DNA of 64,000 nt from Clostridiaceae bacterium (lineage in GTDB: Bacteria; Bacillota; Clostridia; Clostridiales; Clostridiaceae), in the NCBI GenBank assembly GCA_902363375.1, contig CABIZX010000001.1:1488001-1552000 (forward strand), in the 5' to 3' direction. The translations under genes were made by a program, and so were the position numbers. Of this stretch, positions 45,306 through 54,444 are shown one piece after another; position 1 is the stretch's first letter; every line of letters begins with the position of its first letter. Under the pieces are notes generated by a model. The model saw only the letters and a program-made list of their open reading frames with translations. It did no database searches and was not told where the DNA came from.

Positions 45306-45962
45306 TTACTTTCTTTCATCAAATCCCTTTTCCGGGGACCATTCACAGCTTCCCACCTTTGAATATTTACAATTACAACATTCGTCTCCATCACCTAATG
45401 TTTTGGTTCTTGTAAATCCATTTCCCATAAGATTTGCCATTAAATAATCCATTCGGCAAATGCCAGGAAGCATTCCATCAACGTTAAAATCTTTGGCTAA
45501 TTTTTTATAAGCACATTCTGTTATATCAATTTCAAAAGTATTTCTATTAATGTACCTAAAATCAATCTTCCAATCATATGGATATAATTTTCCTTGGTTT
45601 TGTCTATCCACATGTTTCTGAGCGTTGCTGCAAAAACTATTCAAATAGATCTTCCCACTAGCCTTCAATAAAAATTTTTGGAAAGTAGTCATTAGTTTTT
45701 CATTTATGAGCCATATTACTTCATCTATTTCTGCTGGTGAAATCTTTAATTGTTGAAGTGCTTTATACCAGGCAATATACGCTGGGGCAAATGCATAGTT
45801 CATAGAAAAAATACTAGTCCCTATATTGGGAATTTTAGGTGCTATATCACGATAATACTGAGAAGAAATTATCTTAAAATTCGCAAACCATTCTTCACCA
45901 TATTTCTGAATTAAGCTATTTTTACTTCTACTTATAGAAAAATTAAAAATCAATCTTCTCAA
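45306..45962 (-). CDS. ATC-hydrolase-like protein (L-2-amino-thiazoline-4-carboxylate hydrolase family)
   Basis: A 218-residue protein resembling the family named after L-2-amino-thiazoline-4-carboxylic acid hydrolase. The visible pattern is a helical first half (NIGTSIFSMNYAFAPAYIAWY, landmark 'MNYAFAPAYIAWYKAL') and a C-terminal half with conserved cysteines (PGICRMDYLMANLMG, then GDECCNCKYSKVGSC). The apparent start is TTG without a strong RBS, and the N-terminus overlaps the old 3' end of the preceding methyltransferase gene, so the start is uncertain. Third gene of the operon after cation efflux and methyltransferase genes. Confidence 0.65.
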   Translation of the reverse strand: MRRLIFNFSISRSKNSLIQKYGEEWFANFKIISSQYYRDIAPKIPNIGTSIFSMNYAFAPAYIAWYKALQQLKISPAEIDEVIWLINEKLMTTFQKFLLKASGKIYLNSFCSNAQKHVDRQNQGKLYPYDWKIDFRYINRNTFEIDITECAYKKLAKDFNVDGMLPGICRMDYLMANLMGNGFTRTKTLGDGDECCNCKYSKVGSCEWSPEKGFDERK

Positions 45963-45984
45963 TTACAAATCCTGTGTTTTCTAA

Positions 45985-46491
45985 TTATTGTAAATATTCT
46001 CGATTCACGTTACATCCACATGCCCAATAATTGAATAGTGGATTTGCAATATTTTGCATTATTTGTTCTATTACATTTTTTGCTCTTCCATGTTCTAAAA
46101 TAAATATTTTCCCACCTGGTTTTAATATCCTTTTCATTTCATGTAAAGTCTTATCTACCGATTCCACTGAACAAAGACAAAACGTACAAACTATCCTATC
46201 AAAACTATTACTTGAAAACAGCATATCTTCACATGAATATGGATATAGAGAAATTCGTATTCTATCACTATACACTTCTCTTATAAATGGATCTATTGCA
46301 GTTATTCTATTTACACTGCTTGGATAGAACGGGTGATTGTTCCCTGTTCCGATACCGACTTCAAGTATCTCCCCGTGAACAGCACTTAATAAATCTTTTC
46401 TCTCTTCATGAATATCATCTCGTTCAAGATTTTTATCCATTAGTACAGGAAATAATTCATCTTGATACCAGTTTTTAAAGTGTTTTGCCAT
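45985..46491 (-). CDS. Class I SAM methyltransferase, probably shortened by a stop codon
   Basis: A 168-residue methyltransferase of the UbiE/Methyltransf_11 type. Motif I is GEILEVGIGTGNNHPFY (about 34-50), with ITAIDPF (about 57-63) and VCTFCLCSVES (about 87-97). After the TAA at 45985 the same frame continues LENTGFVIEKIDF before a second stop, which fits the normal end of such proteins (NREYL... then a GF-x-I strand). So the gene appears truncated by one nonsense change. The fold core is intact and activity is possible. It begins directly after the CDF gene stop. Confidence 0.65.
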   Translation of the reverse strand: MAKHFKNWYQDELFPVLMDKNLERDDIHEERKDLLSAVHGEILEVGIGTGNNHPFYPSSVNRITAIDPFIREVYSDRIRISLYPYSCEDMLFSSNSFDRIVCTFCLCSVESVDKTLHEMKRILKPGGKIFILEHGRAKNVIEQIMQNIANPLFNYWACGCNVNREYLQ

Positions 46492-47427
46492 TTACTTTTC
46501 CTCACTCATTGCCTCTTGTATTGTTTGAGGATTTACATGTACCATGCAATGTTTTACATTTGGAAAATGACTTTCAATACTTTCATGCACTGATTCTGCA
46601 ATTTCATGTGCTTCTACAAGTGTGTTTTTATCATCCACTGAGATTTCTACTTCTACATATATCTTTGCTCCAAACAATCTCGTTTTCAAATCATCAATTT
46701 CAACTACCTGTTTGTGATTTAAAATCACCATTTTCATTTCTTCTTCAACTTCATCTGAGCAGGATTTATCGATCATTTTATCCAAAGCATCTTTAAAAAT
46801 ATCAAATGATGCCTTCTCAATAAAAATACAGATTACAATGCTTGCAACAGGATCCAAAATTGGAAATCCCATTCTTGCACCTAATATTCCTGCAAATGCT
46901 CCCACTGAAGAAAGCGCATCTGAACGATGATGCCAGGCATCTGCCATCAATGCTCCTGAATTTATTTTTTTAGCTGCTGCTCTTGTATACCAATACATCC
47001 ATTCTTTTACAACAATTGATACAATAGCAGCAATAAGTGCCAATACTCCTGGTATCTGTAAATCACCATAATTACCAGCTATGATCTTCTTCATTCCTGT
47101 AAATCCTATTCCTAATCCAGTAATTGCTAATACCACCGCCAAAAGAATTGAAGCAATACATTCTAATCTGTCATGTCCATAAGGATGTTCCTTATCAGCT
47201 TTCTTCTCTGCAATTGTTACACCTATCATTACAATAAATGTACTAACTACATCAGAAGCGGAATGAACTGCATCAGATACCATTGCACCTGATTTTGCAA
47301 AAATACCTGCTATTAATTTAAAAAGGGATAATAAAACATTAACGATTATACTAACCGTTGAGACATACATGGCGATCTGCTTTCCAGACCTCTTTTCAAC
47401 ACCTTGTGTAAGATTTTTCTGTTTCAT
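46492..47427 (-). CDS. CDF-family cation efflux transporter
   Basis: A 311-residue cation diffusion facilitator exporting Zn2+, Fe2+, Mn2+ or similar. The metal site residues are visible in SDAVHSASDVVS (helix 2, about 50-61) and ADAWHHRSDALSS (helix 5, about 158-170), that is D-x3-(H/D) pairs. Six membrane helices are followed by a cytosolic C-terminal domain (about 215-300). The ATG at 47427 has the RBS GGAGG; a longer frame upstream is not CDF-like. First gene of the operon with a methyltransferase and an ATC-hydrolase-like gene. Metal specificity is open. Confidence 0.9.
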   Translation of the reverse strand: MKQKNLTQGVEKRSGKQIAMYVSTVSIIVNVLLSLFKLIAGIFAKSGAMVSDAVHSASDVVSTFIVMIGVTIAEKKADKEHPYGHDRLECIASILLAVVLAITGLGIGFTGMKKIIAGNYGDLQIPGVLALIAAIVSIVVKEWMYWYTRAAAKKINSGALMADAWHHRSDALSSVGAFAGILGARMGFPILDPVASIVICIFIEKASFDIFKDALDKMIDKSCSDEVEEEMKMVILNHKQVVEIDDLKTRLFGAKIYVEVEISVDDKNTLVEAHEIAESVHESIESHFPNVKHCMVHVNPQTIQEAMSEEK

Positions 47428-47762
47428 AATAGTTACCTCCATCTTAATTAAGATAACTCCATGACACATACATATTGAGATAGAATATTCCAATGGAAGG
47501 TATTAAAAAAACACCCACGGAACATTAGTAAACTACTGTCCCACAGATGTTGTATTATCTGTTGCCAAAATTCGGCCCGGCCTCATGAACTTGACATTCA
47601 TCGCCTGCTCAGTTTGTACTGTAGATTTGTATGCAGTGCAAAGAGTATTGTAGATAAGAATATCACGCAACAACATTATAGTCAATATGTTATTGTTATT
47701 TTTGACTTCATTTTTCCTTCTTCTAGCTGTTGTTTTTGTGAATATTTTATAAACAACAAAAA

Positions 47763-47794
47763 GCAGGAGTTCCAATAACTTGGATAACTCCTGC
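47763..47794 (-). terminator. Terminator after the serine-recombinase relic
   Basis: Stem GCAGGAGTT / AACTCCTGC, with T5 following on the minus strand. The gap 47428-47762 has a GC-richer patch near 47560-47600 that does not match its surroundings and no gene I can support. Confidence 0.7.
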
Positions 47795-47800
47795 CTTTAG

Positions 47801-48226
47801 TTATCTTTCAATATCAAATTTGAAGCCTGCTTTAAATTCTACTAAGAATCGATCGTCGTATACCGTAATCTTTTCAATGTAATTTCTCACAAGCTGCTCA
47901 TCATATTCTTTAATTCGAAATTCGAGTTCTTCGATGAATTCTTCCATTTCAGTGATGCGTGTTTTAAGTCCATTCCTTTCTGCAGTATCAGTGATTGCTT
48001 TTTGCTTTTCTTCTCTAAGCTCATAAATCTCCTGCACTAGCTCATCGTATTTCTGATTAGAATTTGCTTTTTTCAATAACTCCTTCTGCAGTTCTTGCAG
48101 CTGGTCATCTATCAGTGTTAAGCGGTCATTCGATTCGTAAATAACCTTCTTGATGTTTGCCATCAAAATCTCCGACACGTTTTCCTTATGCTGGTATAGT
48201 TCGCTAAAGGCTTTTACAGTAGCCAT
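47801..48226 (-). pseudogene. Large serine recombinase, C-terminal relic
   Basis: A 141-codon frame that is a long coiled coil (about 20-110, rich in E, K, L: QLQELQKELLKK, ELREEKQKAI) followed by YIEKITVYDDRFLVEFKAGF. That is the usual C-terminal end of large serine recombinases of transposons and phages. The catalytic resolvase domain and the zinc ribbon are missing. It stops abruptly at about 48227, where a tyrosine-integrase relic begins in the opposite direction. A terminator follows its stop. Confidence 0.7.
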
Positions 48227-48230
48227 TTGT

Positions 48231-48718
48231 AAGATATAGATTTAAATAATAAAATTATTAAAGTAAATCATACTCTAATAAATAAAGGAAAAGGAATTTT
48301 TGAATTAGGCACACCTAAGACTAAAAGCTCTAACAGAAATATTCTTATAGGAGATACTTTAATAAATATATTAAAGAAACATAACTTATATCAAAAAGAA
48401 AATAAGTTAAAATACGGTAGATATTATGTAGATTCCAATTTTGTATGTACTAAAGAAAATGGTGAGCATATAACAACTGATAGTCTTAAGTATTTATCTA
48501 AAGTAATAAATTATGAATTGGGTATTAACTTTAACTTTCACTCACTTAGACATACTCATGCTACTATGCTTTTAGAGGCTGGAGCTAATATAAAAGATAT
48601 TCAAGAGAGATTAGGGCACTCAAAACTTGCTACAACTATGGATACCTATTCTCATGTAACTACCAAAATGAAAAACGATACTGTTAATATTCTAGAAAAT
48701 ATAATTATACAAAAATAA
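48231..48718 (+). pseudogene. Tyrosine integrase, 5'-truncated relic
   Basis: An open frame without a start codon reads [19 protein letters not shown] onward, then [16 protein letters not shown] and [20 protein letters not shown], to the stop at 48716. The HxLRHTH box, the LGH box and the catalytic Tyr are those of phage integrases. The N-terminal half, including the first catalytic Arg, is missing; the frame starts at the junction with the serine-recombinase relic. The 3' end with repeats is intact, so this marks an old prophage or element end. Confidence 0.75.
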
Positions 48719-48761
48719 TTTGCCACCATTGCAAAACTTATGGTGGCAAATTGGTGGCAAA
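48719..48761 (+). repeat. GGTGGCAAA repeats and hairpin at the integrase end
   Basis: TTTGCCACCAT (48719-48729) pairs with ATGGTGGCAAA (48740-48750), and TTGGTGGCAAA follows at 48751-48761. Such repeats directly after an integrase stop are common in Firmicute elements and act as terminator and possibly arm sites for the integrase. Confidence 0.6.
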
Positions 48762-48964
48762 TCACATTTTTATTCATATCAAAATAGCTTAAACTGGCTA
48801 TTTATCTGCTTAGTTTAACAACCGTTTCAACATGTGTGTAGACAAGCCCCTAGAAATATTTTACTTATTAGTTATTTTGCGTAAAGATGTACCCCTTCTT
48901 ATAAGAAAGATTAATTTACCTAAAAAGCTCCTTTTCATTTTCAATTAAATCCTCTGTTAAACAC

Positions 48965-49993
48965 TTACTCTCTTATTAATTTAATGTACGTATCAAGCTG
49001 TTTTTCTTCTAAATCTGCAATAACCTTTTGCATAAACTCAATTATTTCTTTAAAGAAAACCGACTTACAATATATCTCTTCAACATAGTCGCAATATTTT
49101 GAAATAATATTTTTTTCGGATTCTCCTACCTCTGCTTCAGAACGTAACTCATTTATATATTCAATTACTTTTTTGATATTTTCCCATTTAACCATTTGAT
49201 TTCTAATTATTTCTTGCAGCTGCTGCTTCTCTTGTAATTTTGCTTTTTCAATTTTGGCTTGTTCGTCTTGTTTCTCCTTTTCTTCCCATTCCTTAAATTC
49301 CTTTTCTCTCTCGGCATATAGCTTAGCTGTTTCTTCATCAATAACAACCTTCCTAGTTATTGCATCTTCTCTTAATTTAGTAAATATACATTTTAATTTT
49401 TCTTCTATACTCTCTGATTTTTCAATTTCGATTATATCTATTAACTCCCATTCATTATTTTTATCTTGTTTTTTATTTTTTACATAAATTTCAAAACATA
49501 AATCCCCAGTGTACTCTAAATTATATAATGGCTTCATTTTTCTTTCTTCTGCTATTAGCTTATCTCTTAACTTAACGTGTTTTTCATACAAGCAGCATTT
49601 ATATATACTTTCCAATAAATCAAATCTAGTATTATCACTATTTTCGAATTTTTCTACATAAAGTCTTCCCCCAAACTTTGAAAGATAAGATATAAATGTA
49701 TTCATTAGTTTATATGCCTTAATCCTTTTTGTATCTGATGTATTAATATCCAGTACAACTACTTTGTGATGAAATGGATTTAACTTAACTTTATATTGCA
49801 TGTTCCACCTTAAACTCATAGGCAAATTCTCAACATACTTATTTTTTTCTATTTCCTTTCTCTTATCTATTTCTTGCCTATGCTCCTCAATTAAACTATC
49901 GAAAATTTTTTCATTGGCTTCAACGTGGATATTTTTAATTAATGCATCAAATTCTACATTATTATAGATATCTACCAGTTTACTTTCCATCAT
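48965..49993 (-). CDS. Unknown coiled-coil protein, second gene of a two-gene cargo operon
   Basis: A 342-residue protein. The N-terminal half (about 1-180) has a mixed fold with NPFHHKVVVLDIN and YNLEYTGDLCFEIYV. A long highly charged coiled coil (about 205-270: REKEFKEWEEKEKQDEQ and onward) and a helical end follow. The layout reminds me of a widespread hypothetical family with a 'tG.L.leI' strand before an E/K/R-rich coil, but I cannot name it. Its ATG overlaps the stop of the preceding gene (ATGA), so both are translated together. It lies beside the prophage recombinases. Function unknown. Confidence 0.6.
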   Translation of the reverse strand: MMESKLVDIYNNVEFDALIKNIHVEANEKIFDSLIEEHRQEIDKRKEIEKNKYVENLPMSLRWNMQYKVKLNPFHHKVVVLDINTSDTKRIKAYKLMNTFISYLSKFGGRLYVEKFENSDNTRFDLLESIYKCCLYEKHVKLRDKLIAEERKMKPLYNLEYTGDLCFEIYVKNKKQDKNNEWELIDIIEIEKSESIEEKLKCIFTKLREDAITRKVVIDEETAKLYAEREKEFKEWEEKEKQDEQAKIEKAKLQEKQQLQEIIRNQMVKWENIKKVIEYINELRSEAEVGESEKNIISKYCDYVEEIYCKSVFFKEIIEFMQKVIADLEEKQLDTYIKLIRE

Positions 49994-51639
49994 AGATTTT
50001 CCTCCTTTTTAAAAGTAAATCCACCACGATATAGTAAGTCTATTAATTCCTCTAATGTTTCAGAATCCTTGACCTTTTCCGGTATAAAATACCTTGGCAC
50101 ACTATCCTGTATAATAGTAGCTAATCCTTGAACAAAAGCAGATACTGTTGGATAATCATAAACACTGATATACTCATACCTATTATCATTATTATATATG
50201 CTTCTATATCCACCCCACTTGTCTATACTATCCAAATGTATTCCAATAACAAAATTTCTCATAGTGGCTAAGGAGTTTATTGTATCAACCATATTTTCTT
50301 TTAATATGTTTTTTTTATTAAAGTCTGTAAAATCTATAGCTAACTTTAACTTTAGCTTTAACTCCTTGCAAGTATTCCTTAACCTAACAATATCTTCAAT
50401 AGTTGAAAATAGATATTCTTTTCCTTTATTAGATTTAAAGCATCCATTAATAATTGCTATTTTGGTGTCAGTAAATCTTCGCAATTCTTTTTCTAACACC
50501 TGATAATTTCTAAAGAATGCTTCTTCTCCATATTGAACTGTTTTAAATGGTGATTGAAATTCAACTAAACTAGGGGCCCCATATTCTCCAAAACTACTTT
50601 TCATATTTTCAATAGTGCTCTTTAAAAGGTCTTTATCCTTCCATATCTCATCATTTCTTTTTCCGTAGGATAATCTTAAAATATAGTTATTCCCTGGATT
50701 TTCCTTAATAATGCCATTACTTGTTTCTATATATTTAAATGAGCTTTCTATTTCCCCTGGATAGTTTAATTTCATGGTTTCAACTGGTATTAAAATCCGT
50801 TTACTTTTGGCTAATTTTACTCTATTTGTAGAAATACAAAGCTGAATATACTCTGGCCAATAATCCATGTCTTTAACTTCATCATTTAGCCAAAAGTACA
50901 TAATTAACATTTCAAGTTCACCTTTACGTCCTTTAATAAACTCCCTGTGTTCATTTCTTAAATATATATCATTAATATTAAAGGGATTCTCCTGATACCT
51001 ATAATCATACCTATTTATACGGTAAAATGTTTCTGTAGAACGATCATATTCTGTGTCTATGTATGTTTCATAGTAATAAAATGAAATTTCACTTGCATAG
51101 CTTAATAGATTAACATTATAATTTCTAAAAACCGCCTTTACCCAAGCTACCAATTCATTATCAAGCTCTCTCATTTCAGAAATAGCTGGACTTTCTTTAT
51201 TAGCTTCCCTGTATTCTTGTGCCAGTATTACTAATGTGTTAAATAATTCTTGTTCAAAAGAAACATCAAGCTTTTTCTCGATAACATACTTTGCTATCAT
51301 CTCAAAATCTTGTTTTTCATAGAACAACTCACTATCTTTTACTTCCTCAAAAGCTTTTCCTACATATTTATCTAAACGCTTTTTTTTATTCAAATAATAT
51401 GAAATAACGTAATCTCCTGTTAGAGGAAATGTTTTCATTACCTTACCCTTAAATTTATTTATTGTTTCTTGAATTTTCATCTGTTCATAATCATAATCCT
51501 CTAAATTTAAGTAATTATTAAAATAATCAGTTACATACTTTATAACACTTGCCATATTCTCTGAGTGCTTTTTAAAATCAAACTCATCAATTTTATCCTC
51601 ATTTTTTCTTTTTGATATGTACTCTATTAAACTAAGCAT
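49990..51639 (-). CDS. Unknown 549-residue protein with a TIM-barrel-like C-terminal half
   Basis: The N-terminal half (about 1-230) is helical and charged. The C-terminal half (about 300-530) shows regularly spaced strands, each followed by a helix: NNYILRLSYG, PSLVEFQSPF, TKIAIINGCF, LKLAIDFTDF, FVIGIHLDS and YEYISVYDYP. This suggests a beta/alpha barrel with acidic residues at strand ends (D, D, D), as in metal-dependent barrels. I do not recognise the family. It is first gene of a two-gene operon between prophage recombinases and an integrase relic, the usual place for cargo such as defence genes. Function is not inferred further. Confidence 0.6.
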   Translation of the reverse strand: MLSLIEYISKRKNEDKIDEFDFKKHSENMASVIKYVTDYFNNYLNLEDYDYEQMKIQETINKFKGKVMKTFPLTGDYVISYYLNKKKRLDKYVGKAFEEVKDSELFYEKQDFEMIAKYVIEKKLDVSFEQELFNTLVILAQEYREANKESPAISEMRELDNELVAWVKAVFRNYNVNLLSYASEISFYYYETYIDTEYDRSTETFYRINRYDYRYQENPFNINDIYLRNEHREFIKGRKGELEMLIMYFWLNDEVKDMDYWPEYIQLCISTNRVKLAKSKRILIPVETMKLNYPGEIESSFKYIETSNGIIKENPGNNYILRLSYGKRNDEIWKDKDLLKSTIENMKSSFGEYGAPSLVEFQSPFKTVQYGEEAFFRNYQVLEKELRRFTDTKIAIINGCFKSNKGKEYLFSTIEDIVRLRNTCKELKLKLKLAIDFTDFNKKNILKENMVDTINSLATMRNFVIGIHLDSIDKWGGYRSIYNNDNRYEYISVYDYPTVSAFVQGLATIIQDSVPRYFIPEKVKDSETLEELIDLLYRGGFTFKKEENL

Positions 51640-51738
51640 TAATTATACCCCTTTCAACTATTATCTTTTAAATATTTGTACTTTTACTTATTGTGTAATT
51701 ATACCCATTTTTATATTTTTTCTATTTAATAATAAAAA

Positions 51739-51769
51739 ACTGGTCTTGATGAAGTTCACCAAAACCAGT
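51739..51769 (-). terminator. Terminator after the serine recombinases
   Basis: ACTGGT pairs with ACCAGT, with an inner TTG/CAA and GAA/TTC, and a T6 tract follows on the minus strand, 9 bp past the recombinase stop. Confidence 0.65.
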
Positions 51770-51777
51770 AATTTATA

Positions 51778-53184
51778 TTAGTCAATCGATACTTTTATAT
51801 TTGTACCTTCTAATAAAGTTACTATAAATTCTTTAGGATTCTTTACTTTTATATTTGCTACCCATTTGTAAAACAAATCAACACCATAATATTCTATTGT
51901 CTCATTATGCTCTTTAATTTCCTCTATAAACTGCTTTGCTTTATATGCTATTAAAGCATTTTCACTCTTAGCTTTCTCCTGCCATATTGAAATGTAATAA
52001 TCTTTATTTTCTATTATTTTATTAAAGGCTATTGTAAATACTTCATTTAACTCAGCATCATTAACATGCTTGCTATTGCATCCTCTAACACCTTTTTCTT
52101 TATATCTATTGGCACAAATCCACACTAACTTCTTTCCTTTATATATTCTAGTTCTTCTGCCCATATATTTACCACATTCACCACATATTATTTTCCCTGC
52201 TAAAGGATTACCTCTTATACCATAATCAATCTTTTGAAGTCCATGCTCTGCAGCATATTCTTTTCTTCTTTGTCTTTCAAGTTGTGTAGCTTCCCAAGTG
52301 TCCTTATCTATTATCGCTGGATGACTGCCTTCAACATAATATTGTGGAACTTCACCTTTATTTATAACCTTCTTCTTAGTTAAAAAGTCTACCGTATAAC
52401 TCTTTTGAAGCAGTGCCTCTCCTTTATGCTTTTCATTTTGTAGCATTTTGGTTATTGTAGTTTCATACCACTTAACCTCACCATTCCATCCACATATACC
52501 ATCTCTTTCGAGTTCCCTTGCTATTCTATTAGCACTTTTCCCATTAAGATATTCTCTATAGATTCTTCTTACAATTTTGGCCTGCTGTTCATTTATAACT
52601 AAGCTTCCATCCTTTCCTTTTTCATAACCTAGAAACTTAGTAAAATTTACTGAAACCTTCCCTTGCTCATACCTTCTTCTTATTCCCCAAGTTGAGTTTT
52701 CTGATATACTTCTGCTTTCATCTTGAGCTAGTGAACTTAATATTGTTAAAAGAACCTCACCTTTAGAATCTAAAGTTCTTATATTCTCCTTTTCAAATAT
52801 AATCTCAATGCCAAGCTCTTTAAGCATTCTTACATAATTTAAGCAGTCTAAGGTATTCCTTGCAAACCTTGATATAGATTTAGTTATGATAATATCTATC
52901 TTTCCTTCTTTGCAATCCTCTATCATTTTATTAAACTGTTCCCTTTTCTTAGTGTTTGTACCGCTTATACCTTCATCTGCATATATTCCTGCAAAAACAT
53001 ACTCTGAATGACTATTTATATAGTTTTTATAGTAATTAACCTGTGCTTCATAACTAGACAGTTGCTCCAATTGGTCTGTTGAAACTCTGCAATAGGCAGC
53101 CATTCTCTTTTTTGTTTGTAACTGGCTTTGAACTGAATTCCCCTGAACCTTTTTCGCTGGTATAACTGTAACACTTCTTGCCAT
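51778..53184 (-). CDS. Large serine recombinase B
   Basis: A 468-residue site-specific recombinase. The resolvase domain has RMAAYCRVSTDQLEQLSSYE (about 27-46, catalytic Ser in RVSTD), YADEGISGTN (about 68-77) and ITKSISRFARNTLDCL (about 100-115). A recombinase domain follows with RRIYREYLNGKSANRIA and then a zinc ribbon (ICGECGKYMGRRTR..CANR..GC, about 329-368). A strong RBS (GGAGGAGG) lies inside the preceding recombinase gene, and the two overlap by 131 bp in different frames. It probably works with recombinase A in prophage integration or excision. Confidence 0.9.
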   Translation of the reverse strand: MARSVTVIPAKKVQGNSVQSQLQTKKRMAAYCRVSTDQLEQLSSYEAQVNYYKNYINSHSEYVFAGIYADEGISGTNTKKREQFNKMIEDCKEGKIDIIITKSISRFARNTLDCLNYVRMLKELGIEIIFEKENIRTLDSKGEVLLTILSSLAQDESRSISENSTWGIRRRYEQGKVSVNFTKFLGYEKGKDGSLVINEQQAKIVRRIYREYLNGKSANRIARELERDGICGWNGEVKWYETTITKMLQNEKHKGEALLQKSYTVDFLTKKKVINKGEVPQYYVEGSHPAIIDKDTWEATQLERQRRKEYAAEHGLQKIDYGIRGNPLAGKIICGECGKYMGRRTRIYKGKKLVWICANRYKEKGVRGCNSKHVNDAELNEVFTIAFNKIIENKDYYISIWQEKAKSENALIAYKAKQFIEEIKEHNETIEYYGVDLFYKWVANIKVKNPKEFIVTLLEGTNIKVSID

Positions 53185-54337
53185 CCTTAACCTCCTCCTT
53201 TACAATAGTTGCTTCCTTTATATTAAGCCTGCTGATTACTACATCATCAATTGATGTTCCATTGCAGGCATCTTTTCCGTTTTTAATATAATTACTACAT
53301 TGCCATACTATCTTTTTACTAGAGTTTTTACTGTTCCAAGTTCTTCTCCTTAAGGTAGATCCACATTTACTGCAGTAAAGCATACATGTTAATGGATACC
53401 TCTTAGTGTACTTATCTACGTCTCCTGCAACGTTTCCTTTTGTTTTTCCTCTTCTCTTAATTTCCTCTTGTACCTTTTCCCACATTTCTCTTGAAATAAT
53501 AGGCGAATGATTTTCTTTTATATAGTAACTATCTATGACTCCATTGTTTCTAATTGAAGTTTTCTTTAAATGTTCTGGTGTATAGTATTTTTGAAGTATA
53601 GCATCTCCTTTGTATTTCTCATTTTTTAAAACTCCTCTAATTGTGCTATTGTGCCAAGTCTTATTACCTACAGTAGGAATATTTTCTTCATTTAATTCCT
53701 TAGCTATTTTAGATGAACTTTTTCCACTAAGATAATCATTAAAAATTCTATTTACTACTTCTGCTTCTTTAATATTTATAACCAACTCTCCATATTCATT
53801 CTTGTCATACCCTAAGAACCTTGTAGTATTAATCATTAACTCACCTTGTTGAAAATGCTTTCTGGCTCTCCATTTTAAGTTTTCACTTACATTTCTGCTT
53901 TCTTCCTGTGCAAAAGAAGAAAGGACGGCAAGCATTAACTCACCGTCCCCTGATAGGGTACTTATATTTTCTTTTTCAAATCTAACTTCTACACCTAAAT
54001 TTTTTAATTCTCTTACAGTTTCTAAAACAACAGCTGTATTTCTTGCAAATCTAGATATAGACTTTGTAATTATTATATCAATTTTTCCTTCTCTACATAG
54101 ATAGAGCATTCTTTGAAACTCTGGTCTATTATCTGTAAACCCTGTTATTCCTCTATCTTGAAAAACTCCAACATATTCATACTCTTGGTTATTAGAAATA
54201 ATATTTTCATAGTACTGTACTTGATTTTCTAGTGATTCACCTTGCTTATCATGAATAGTAGAAACTCTTGCATAGGCACATACTCTTTTCTCTTTCTGCT
54301 GCACTTTTAATATAGGCTCTATAATTCTTACACGCAA
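53054..54337 (-). CDS. Large serine recombinase A
   Basis: A 427-residue recombinase related to its neighbour. Resolvase motifs: RVCAYARVSTIHDKQGESLE (about 18-37, catalytic Ser), FQDRGITGFT (about 61-70) and ITKSISRFARNTAVVL (about 93-108). Recombinase domain: VNRIFNDYLSGKSSSKIAKEL. Zinc-ribbon: CSKCGSTLRRRTW..CSNY. It lacks the long coiled coil of phage integrases such as phiC31. The last 43 or so codons overlap the start of recombinase B, which may limit its expression or couple the two. First gene of the pair. Confidence 0.9.
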   Translation of the reverse strand: MRVRIIEPILKVQQKEKRVCAYARVSTIHDKQGESLENQVQYYENIISNNQEYEYVGVFQDRGITGFTDNRPEFQRMLYLCREGKIDIIITKSISRFARNTAVVLETVRELKNLGVEVRFEKENISTLSGDGELMLAVLSSFAQEESRNVSENLKWRARKHFQQGELMINTTRFLGYDKNEYGELVINIKEAEVVNRIFNDYLSGKSSSKIAKELNEENIPTVGNKTWHNSTIRGVLKNEKYKGDAILQKYYTPEHLKKTSIRNNGVIDSYYIKENHSPIISREMWEKVQEEIKRRGKTKGNVAGDVDKYTKRYPLTCMLYCSKCGSTLRRRTWNSKNSSKKIVWQCSNYIKNGKDACNGTSIDDVVISRLNIKEATIVKEEVKDGKKCYSYTSEKGSGEFSSKPVTNKKENGCLLQSFNRPIGATV

Positions 54338-54419
54338 TACAAATTCTCCTTTCCATCAAATTGGTACTAACATATATCACTCTAAAGGTGATAGAAGTCA
54401 AGAAATATAAAATTGAAAA

Positions 54420-54444
54420 CCACTACTTAAACCATAAGTAGTGG
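54420..54444 (-). terminator. Terminator after the endolysin
   Basis: A 10-bp perfect stem CCACTACTTA / TAAGTAGTGG with a 5-nt loop, directly past the amidase stop, followed by a T-rich tract on the minus strand. Confidence 0.8.

Noticed and set aside
47533..47775. 80-codon minus-strand frame after the recombinase relic
   Set aside because: No RBS or recognisable motif, and it runs through the terminator of the recombinase relic. Treated as spacer, although the GC-richer patch inside is unexplained.
48230..48761. Functional integrase with attachment site for the present prophage
   Set aside because: The integrase lacks its N-terminal half, and the prophage has its own serine recombinases, so this is an older relic.
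51778..54337. Sporulation-type skin-element recombinase locus
   Set aside because: The recombinases adjoin phage lysis and tail genes, and no split sporulation gene (such as sigK) is seen nearby. A prophage role is simpler.
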